From Verrucomicrobiia bacterium (GTDB taxonomy: Bacteria > Verrucomicrobiota > Verrucomicrobiia > JABWAM01): 10,891 nucleotides of DNA. Where the stretch lies: contig JABWAM010000066.1 in NCBI GenBank assembly GCA_013360985.1, positions 1-10,891 on the forward strand. Reading direction: 5' to 3'. The notes under the pieces are model-generated. The model did not search any database. It was not told where the DNA came from and saw only the letters and a program-made list of their open reading frames with translations. This document shows positions 6,544 through 10,891 of the stretch, piece by piece (within the stretch, counting starts at the first letter, position 1; each line of letters starts with the position of its first letter). The position numbers and the translations under genes are program-made.

Positions 6544-6878
6544 ATCGAAACTTGGCAAAGATTCGCGCGCTGGCGACTGAGATCGCTGCCCTGCAAGCGA
6601 AGGCGAAGGCGCTGGGGCTGTTCGCCAATGACCGCGAACTGTTGGAGCGCCCGTCTTGCGGGCTGATGGAGAACGTGGCGGCTGCCGGTGGAGGACTCTT
6701 TACCTGTCGCCCTGAATCGCTCGACGAGGACACGGGATTGCGGTTTGAGGAACTGTCCCGTGACCGTTTTCGTTGTCCGTCTTGTGGCGCGACGGTCCGC
6801 GAGGCGGATTCAAGCAGATCAGCAGCGACGAGAAAGGGGGAACAGCGCCCATGCCGCGCAAGAAAGCTCCGGAGCTGA
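6540..6878 (+). CDS. Small zinc-ribbon-like protein of the hsd operon, one Cys ligand apparently lost
   Basis: This 112-residue protein has no function I can name. It begins with a charged, Ala/Leu-rich helix (3-26, likely coiled coil). After RELLERPSCG (32-41) comes a middle segment with a fourth Cys at 56, then GLRFEEL (66-72) and FRCPSCG (77-83). The two -CxxC-type knuckles suggest a zinc ribbon. In the first, however, Arg37 (codon CGC, one base from the Cys codon TGC) stands where the first Cys would be, leaving C40, C79 and C82, with C56 as a possible substitute. The C-terminal 25 residues are basic and look disordered. I chose the ATG at 6540 because it makes an ATGA overlap with the antitoxin; an ATG at 6522 adds only six residues. 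The last 28 bases overlap hsdR. Tight coupling to hsdR suggests a helper of the restriction subunit, which is inference. Confidence 0.7.
   Translation: MNRNLAKIRALATEIAALQAKAKALGLFANDRELLERPSCGLMENVAAAGGGLFTCRPESLDEDTGLRFEELSRDRFRCPSCGATVREADSSRSAATRKGEQRPCRARKLRS
6833..6841 (+). promoter_or_regulatory. Ribosome-binding site of hsdR
   Basis: AAAGGGGGA lies about nine bases before the ATG at 6851, inside the coding region of the small zinc-ribbon-like gene. It is the clearest Shine-Dalgarno sequence in the operon. It decides the hsdR start at 6851 over a TTG at 6773 in the same frame. It also fits the fact that this is the only junction in the operon without an ATGA overlap, so hsdR can be translated partly on its own. 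Confidence 0.7.
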
Positions 6879-9790
6879 CCTTTCAGAAGCACATCGCGGC
6901 TTACCTCGTCCGCGAGCACGGCTATGGCGTCCTCGAACAGGCCGACATCACCGACACCACGCATTGCCTCGGCGAGGATCATCTCTGGGCGTTCCTGCAA
7001 GCCACGCAGGCCGACACGCTCAACAAGCTGGCCGAAGATTACGGCACGGATGCGCGGGACGAGGTGTTCAAGGCGCTCCGCAAGGAACTGGAGCGCACGC
7101 CGCTTTGGATGATTCTCCGGCACGGCTTGCCGGTGCGCGGGCTCGAGTTCCGGTTGTTCTACCCGAAGCCGCGTTCCGCCGAGAGCGCCGGCGCCGAGAA
7201 ATATCCGCAGAATCGCATCACGTTCCGGCCGCACTTCTACTTCGGCGCGGTCGAACCGGGCCAGGCGCAGAAGGAAATTGATTTTGTGTTTTTCCTCAAC
7301 GGCCTGCCCATCGTGGCGCTGGAGGTGAAGCACGAAGCGAATCAGAATGTGCATGACGCCGTGGCGCAGTTCGCTGCCCGCGACCACAAGCACCGCATCT
7401 TCCAGCATCCGTTCCTCTATCTCGCCGCCGACACCAGCGACGTGATGGCCGCGACCGATCCGCGTCGGGTGGAGAACTTCCGCTGGCACAATACCGGTTT
7501 GAAGAACGAGCCGCTGACCAATCCGAACGAATACCCGGTCGAGTTTCTGTACCGGGAAGTGTTGTCGAAGGAGCAGTTGCTGGAGGCGTTGTCGTTCTTC
7601 CTCGTGCGCGTGCCGAAACGCGACGCGGAGGGCGACAAACAGGCGCGCCCGGCGTTCACCATGTTCCCGCGTTATCACCAGAGCCGGTTGGTGCGGAAGG
7701 TTGCCGACGATATTACCGGGCATTTCACCAAGACCGGCAACATCGGGCGCAAGTATCTGGCCGACCATTCCGCCGGCAGCGGCAAGACGCTCTCGATCTG
7801 TTGGCTGGCCGACCGGTTGCACAGCCTCTACAAGCCCGGCACGAACGAGAAGCTGGTGGACATCACGTTCATCCTCACCGACCGCAAATCGCTCGACACG
7901 AATATCCGGGAGGACATGGCCAACTTCACCCACTTGAACAACGTGGTGGGGATTGCCAGGAAAGCCGAAGACCTGCCGCGTTTCCTGAGGGAGCGCAAGC
8001 CGATCATCGTCACCACGCAGCAGAAGCTCGCGTGGGTGCTGGACGAACTCCAAAACAAACCGGAGTTGAAGTCCCTGCGGGTCGCGTTCCTGATTGATGA
8101 AGCCCACCGGTCGCAGGAAGGTCAGATGGGCGCGGCCATCCGGTTGCCGTTCCGCCAGCCGACCGACCCGGACGAGGATACGCCGGAAGAGGATCTCGAG
8201 GAGAAGATCGCCAAGGTCATCCGGGAACACGACCTCAATCAGTTGTTCGTCGCGTTCACCGCCACGCCGTCACCGGACACCGTCAGCCTGTTCAGCGCGC
8301 CGTTCGACCGCTACACCGAGGAGGAAGCGATTGCCGAAGGGTATATCGTGGATGTGGCGGCGAGCATCATTTCCTACAAGACGCTCTACAACCTGCACTG
8401 CCATTTCGTGCCACCGCCTGACGAGGAGGAGAAAGTCTATCCGAAAGGCGTCGTCGCCAAGGCGCTGATGAACGTCGCGTTTCAAGACGACGGCCTCATC
8501 CAATACAAGGCCGAGGTGATGCTCCGCATCTTCGAGGAGCAGGTGATGCCGCTGATCGGTGGTCGGGCCAAAGCGATGATTGTCACCAGTTCCCGCGTGG
8601 CCGGGCTGCGCTACTACAACATCATCAAGGAAAAGCTCAAGGAGCGCGGCGCGAAATACAACGTCCTCTACGCCTTCTCCGATTTCACGCACCCCGAAAC
8701 CAACGCGGAGATCCGCGAGCACGCCGTCAACGAACTCAACCCCGGCGAGTTGATCGAAGACCGGTTCGAGGGCGAGGATTACCGGTTGATGGTGGTCGCC
8801 AGCAAGTTTCAAACGGGCTTCGACCAGCCGCTGCTCGCCGGCATGTTCCTCGACAAGCCGGTGGTGGACCGCAACGCGGTGCAGACGGTCTCGCGCCTGA
8901 ACCGCTGCCATGAGGGGAAGAAAGACGTGATCGTCGTGGACTTCACGAACAACGCCAAGAAAATCCTGCAAGCGTTCCAGAAATACCGGAAAAGCACGCC
9001 GTTCCCGCCGACCGAACCGGACAAGGAGCTTGTCCCAACGCTCTACAAGGAAATTGTGGATACCGGTGTGTTCACGCAGAAGGACGCCGCCGATTTTGTG
9101 AAACTGGCCGCCACGGGAACGGACGCGCAGGTGCAATTCGTGGTGAACGGGCTGCGCATACGCTTTCAGACAAAGATTCCCGGCACCGAGGATCGCAAGT
9201 CATTCGTCGATCTGCTTGCCCGGTATGTGAAGGCGTTCCACTTCCTGACCTGCTTCTTCACCTATGCGCCGGAGTTGAAAGAGTTCGCCGCGTTCGCCGA
9301 ATCCGTCGGCCCGCAACTGATCAAGCTGGGCAGCGTGTCCGACCTGATGAAACAAATCCGCCAAACCGAAGTCGTCAAAGCGGCAGTCGAGTATCAAGGC
9401 GTCACGACCAGCGCCGGCCCGGTGAAGTTGACGCCCGGCAAGAGCAAGAAGGGGGTTGGCCCGGCGCCAAAGAAGGTTTCCGTTCAGGGCATGATTGACG
9501 AGATTCGCCAGAAGTTCCAAATCACGGACGAGGAAGCCCTCTACATCAAGGAAGTCACGCAGGAGAAGATTGCCGACCCGGTCATCCGCACCACCGTCAT
9601 TGCCCACCGTGGCGACCGAACCTATCTCGAAGGCGCATATCGCGGTCAGGTCAATGGTGAGATTCGCACCGCCTACGACCAGCGCGGGCGTTACGAGGAA
9701 CTGGCCGATTCCAAGTACACGGACACCGGCGGCATCTTCGACATTATGGCCATCACCGTCATTGACACCAATTTGGCATTCGCGGCATGA
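6851..9790 (+). CDS. hsdR: Type I restriction-modification system, restriction subunit HsdR
   Basis: This 979-residue endonuclease and DNA translocase works only with HsdM and HsdS: it pulls in unmethylated DNA using ATP and cuts at a distance. The N-terminal nuclease domain has the PD-(D/E)xK residues Asp144 and Glu158-Val-Lys160 in EIDFVFFLNGLPIVALEVK. The superfamily 2 helicase core follows with SAGSGKT (307-313, Walker A), TDRKSLD (343-349), DEAH (416-419), TAT in FVAFTATPS (466-474), SKFQTGFDQP (651-660) and the arginine-finger motif QTVSRLNR (678-685). The C-terminal part (about 740-979) is helical and should contact the methyltransferase. All catalytic motifs appear intact. The start follows a good Shine-Dalgarno sequence, and the stop makes an ATGA overlap with radC. 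A Lys/Gly/Pro-rich linker (about 857-876) separates the last subdomain. The call is firm. Confidence 0.97.
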   Translation: MPRKKAPELTFQKHIAAYLVREHGYGVLEQADITDTTHCLGEDHLWAFLQATQADTLNKLAEDYGTDARDEVFKALRKELERTPLWMILRHGLPVRGLEFRLFYPKPRSAESAGAEKYPQNRITFRPHFYFGAVEPGQAQKEIDFVFFLNGLPIVALEVKHEANQNVHDAVAQFAARDHKHRIFQHPFLYLAADTSDVMAATDPRRVENFRWHNTGLKNEPLTNPNEYPVEFLYREVLSKEQLLEALSFFLVRVPKRDAEGDKQARPAFTMFPRYHQSRLVRKVADDITGHFTKTGNIGRKYLADHSAGSGKTLSICWLADRLHSLYKPGTNEKLVDITFILTDRKSLDTNIREDMANFTHLNNVVGIARKAEDLPRFLRERKPIIVTTQQKLAWVLDELQNKPELKSLRVAFLIDEAHRSQEGQMGAAIRLPFRQPTDPDEDTPEEDLEEKIAKVIREHDLNQLFVAFTATPSPDTVSLFSAPFDRYTEEEAIAEGYIVDVAASIISYKTLYNLHCHFVPPPDEEEKVYPKGVVAKALMNVAFQDDGLIQYKAEVMLRIFEEQVMPLIGGRAKAMIVTSSRVAGLRYYNIIKEKLKERGAKYNVLYAFSDFTHPETNAEIREHAVNELNPGELIEDRFEGEDYRLMVVASKFQTGFDQPLLAGMFLDKPVVDRNAVQTVSRLNRCHEGKKDVIVVDFTNNAKKILQAFQKYRKSTPFPPTEPDKELVPTLYKEIVDTGVFTQKDAADFVKLAATGTDAQVQFVVNGLRIRFQTKIPGTEDRKSFVDLLARYVKAFHFLTCFFTYAPELKEFAAFAESVGPQLIKLGSVSDLMKQIRQTEVVKAAVEYQGVTTSAGPVKLTPGKSKKGVGPAPKKVSVQGMIDEIRQKFQITDEEALYIKEVTQEKIADPVIRTTVIAHRGDRTYLEGAYRGQVNGEIRTAYDQRGRYEELADSKYTDTGGIFDIMAITVIDTNLAFAA

Positions 9791-10449
9791 GCAAGACTAT
9801 TGACCAGATTCCTGAGCATGACCGGCCGCGTGAGAAGTTGTTGGCCAAAGGCGCAGCCGCCCTGAAAGACCACGAGTTGCTGGCGATCCTGCTCGCCAAA
9901 GGCACGACCAAAATTGATGTGATGACGCTCGCTGAAAACCTGCGCCGAGTTGTGGATGAGAAGGGATTGGAACTCCAAGTCGAAGACATCGAACATTTGG
10001 AGGGCATGGGCCAGATCAAAGCAATGACCATCGTTGCCGCTATCGAGTTCGCCCGCCGTCGCATCAAGCCCGAAGGAACGAAGATCACCACACCAGCGGA
10101 TGTCTTGCCGCAGATTCGCCACTACGCCGACCGGAAGCAGGAGCACTTCATCTGCGCCACGGTCAATGGCGCAAACGAGATCATCAACATCCGCGTCATC
10201 TCCATTGGGCCGATTGATCGCACCCAGGTTCATCCTCGTGAAGTGTATGCCGACGCCGTGGGCGACCGAGCCTCCGGCATCATCGTCGCCCACAATCACC
10301 CCGCCGGCAGCCTTGAACCATCCGCGAGCGATGCCGAAGTCACGCGCCAGCTAAAAGCCGCCGGCCAGATGGTCGGCATCGAACTGCTCGACCACATCAT
10401 CTTCAACCGCACGGCATACTACAGCTTTTTGGAGGAGGGGAAGCTGTGA
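9787..10449 (+). CDS. radC: RadC family protein (JAB/MPN metalloprotein, COG2003)
   Basis: This 220-residue protein combines an N-terminal UPF0758 part with a helix-hairpin-helix (about 66-90, HLEGMGQIKAMTIVAAIEF) and a C-terminal JAB/MPN domain. The start, DQIPEHDRPREKLLAKGAAALKDHELLAILL, is typical of RadC. The JAMM metal-site residues are present: Glu152, His169 and His171 in AHNHPAGSLEPSASD, and Asp182. The old idea that RadC is a DNA-repair protein was withdrawn for E. coli. Members are common next to R-M systems and on mobile elements, with unknown substrate. It is the last gene of the operon and overlaps hsdR by ATGA, so it is probably co-expressed with the restriction subunit. Length is normal. 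The family call is firm; a role in restriction or defence is inferred from position. Confidence 0.95.
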   Translation: MSKTIDQIPEHDRPREKLLAKGAAALKDHELLAILLAKGTTKIDVMTLAENLRRVVDEKGLELQVEDIEHLEGMGQIKAMTIVAAIEFARRRIKPEGTKITTPADVLPQIRHYADRKQEHFICATVNGANEIINIRVISIGPIDRTQVHPREVYADAVGDRASGIIVAHNHPAGSLEPSASDAEVTRQLKAAGQMVGIELLDHIIFNRTAYYSFLEEGKL

Positions 10450-10599
10450 AATGAACCAGAATGCCCATGCATTTCTATTGCCCATCCGCCGCCCCTGGAG
10501 GCCATCAACGCCAAAATTGCCCTGGTCAAGAAGCGATTCCGAGCCCCAATCCCCGCGTCAGGCGTGGAGGAGTCCCTCCTCGGTCGAGGAACATGCGAC
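10450..10599. other. Spacer after radC, no convincing gene
   Basis: Two frames are open here. An ATG at 10451 starts a frame that runs through repeat copy B, and its translation changes character inside the repeat. The radC frame also stays open after its stop and reads LEAINAKIALVKKRF in the middle, which looks protein-like but has no start codon. A fragment of a former gene is possible but not shown. A small perfect hairpin, GAGGAG (10567-10572) with CTCCTC (10576-10581), lies just before the repeat. No U tract follows it, and I see no intrinsic terminator for the operon. Confidence 0.5.
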
Positions 10600-10832
10600 G
10601 CCCTCGCCACCTTTTGGACTCACGCCGCGGCCGGCGGCGCCCTCCCTCGTTTCGCGACCGAGCGGATTTTTCCCAAGCATAGATTGTGGAAAGGGAGGGC
10701 GAGGCCGCCGGCCGAGCCGTCACACCCTTCATTGTGAGGAGTCGGGAATCTCGCCACGACCCACCTCTCCGATCCTCCATGGATGATGAGGAGGGGTGCT
10801 CTCTGAAAATCGAGCGGATCCGTGGATTTGGG
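10600..10832. repeat. Dispersed repeat, copy B (right)
   Basis: This is the second copy of the repeat at 1-246, in direct orientation about 10.6 kb away. The four identical blocks are 10651-10680, 10686-10721, 10767-10795 and 10797-10832. The inner inverted repeat is kept, with 10630-10646 pairing with 10693-10712. It is about 13 bases shorter than copy A, mainly because the GCC-rich run near its left end is shorter. The similarity stops at TTTGGG, beyond which the two flanks differ. The two copies enclose mrp and the whole R-M operon. The divergence between copies argues against a recent duplication and for a family spread through the genome. Confidence 0.85.
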
Positions 10833-10850
10833 TTTGGGGGATGAAGCGGG

Positions 10851-10873
10851 GGTCGCAGCCGAAGCTGCGGACC
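10851..10873. repeat. REP-like hairpin
   Basis: GGTCGCAGC and GCTGCGGACC form a nine-pair stem with one bulged G and a CGAA loop, 18 bases beyond repeat copy B. The shape resembles small extragenic palindromes. No U tract follows within the window, so it is not a standard intrinsic terminator. Whether it recurs in the genome cannot be seen from one copy. Confidence 0.5.
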
Positions 10874-10891
10874 AGGGAGGGGAGGCCTGGC

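Noticed and set aside
6365..8230. Long open frame on the minus strand, 621 codons, opposite the antitoxin, zinc-ribbon and hsdR genes
   Set aside because: It crosses several genes on the other strand, shows no motif and has a composition typical of an antisense shadow.
10451..10786. 111-codon ORF starting two bases after the radC stop
   Set aside because: More than half of it lies in repeat copy B, and the same frame in copy A is not kept as a matching protein. It is unlikely to be a gene.
1..10891. CRISPR array, tRNA, rRNA, transposase or integrase
   Set aside because: I looked for regularly spaced repeats, tRNA-like cloverleaf sequences and recombinase motifs and saw none; the only long repeat pair is the one at the window edges.

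Overview
The window carries a complete type I restriction-modification operon with three kinds of accessory gene inside or behind it, next to a divergently oriented mrp-type P-loop ATPase gene. A degenerate repeat of about 240 bp lies at both window edges in the same orientation. The GC content, the weak ribosome-binding sites and the style of the repeat fit a high-GC bacterium, perhaps a member of the Verrucomicrobiota. That placement rests on general impression, not on a marker gene. No rRNA, tRNA, CRISPR array, transposase or integrase is visible.

Left part (1-1882). Repeat copy A (1-246) is followed by a gene-free stretch with several hairpins (247-602). Next comes mrp/apbC on the minus strand (603-1631), a deviant-Walker-A ATPase of the Fe-S carrier family that lacks the usual Cys pair. 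A 251-bp divergent spacer separates it from the operon. The mrp gene is very GC-rich (43 to 49 G+C in three sampled 60-base lines); the operon is clearly lower (28 to 36 in its sampled lines), which suggests the operon was acquired.

Operon (1883-10449, all plus strand). The order is hsdM, a four-helix-bundle 'suffix'-type protein, hsdS, a HigB-like toxin, a HigA-like antitoxin, a small zinc-ribbon-like protein, hsdR and radC. Six of the seven junctions are 4-base ATGA overlaps. At the seventh, hsdR starts 28 bases inside the preceding gene behind a recognisable Shine-Dalgarno sequence. The eight genes are therefore probably one transcript with coupled translation. HsdM and HsdS should form the sequence-specific adenine methyltransferase, and HsdR adds the ATP-driven translocase and nuclease. 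HigB/HigA form a toxin-antitoxin pair placed between the specificity and restriction subunits. The four-helix protein, the zinc-ribbon protein and RadC have no assigned role in restriction, but their tight integration argues that they belong to the system.

Right part (10450-10891). A short spacer without a convincing gene leads into repeat copy B (10600-10832), followed by a REP-like hairpin. The most interesting points are the toxin-antitoxin pair locked inside the R-M operon, the two undefined accessory proteins, and the direct repeats that bracket the locus.
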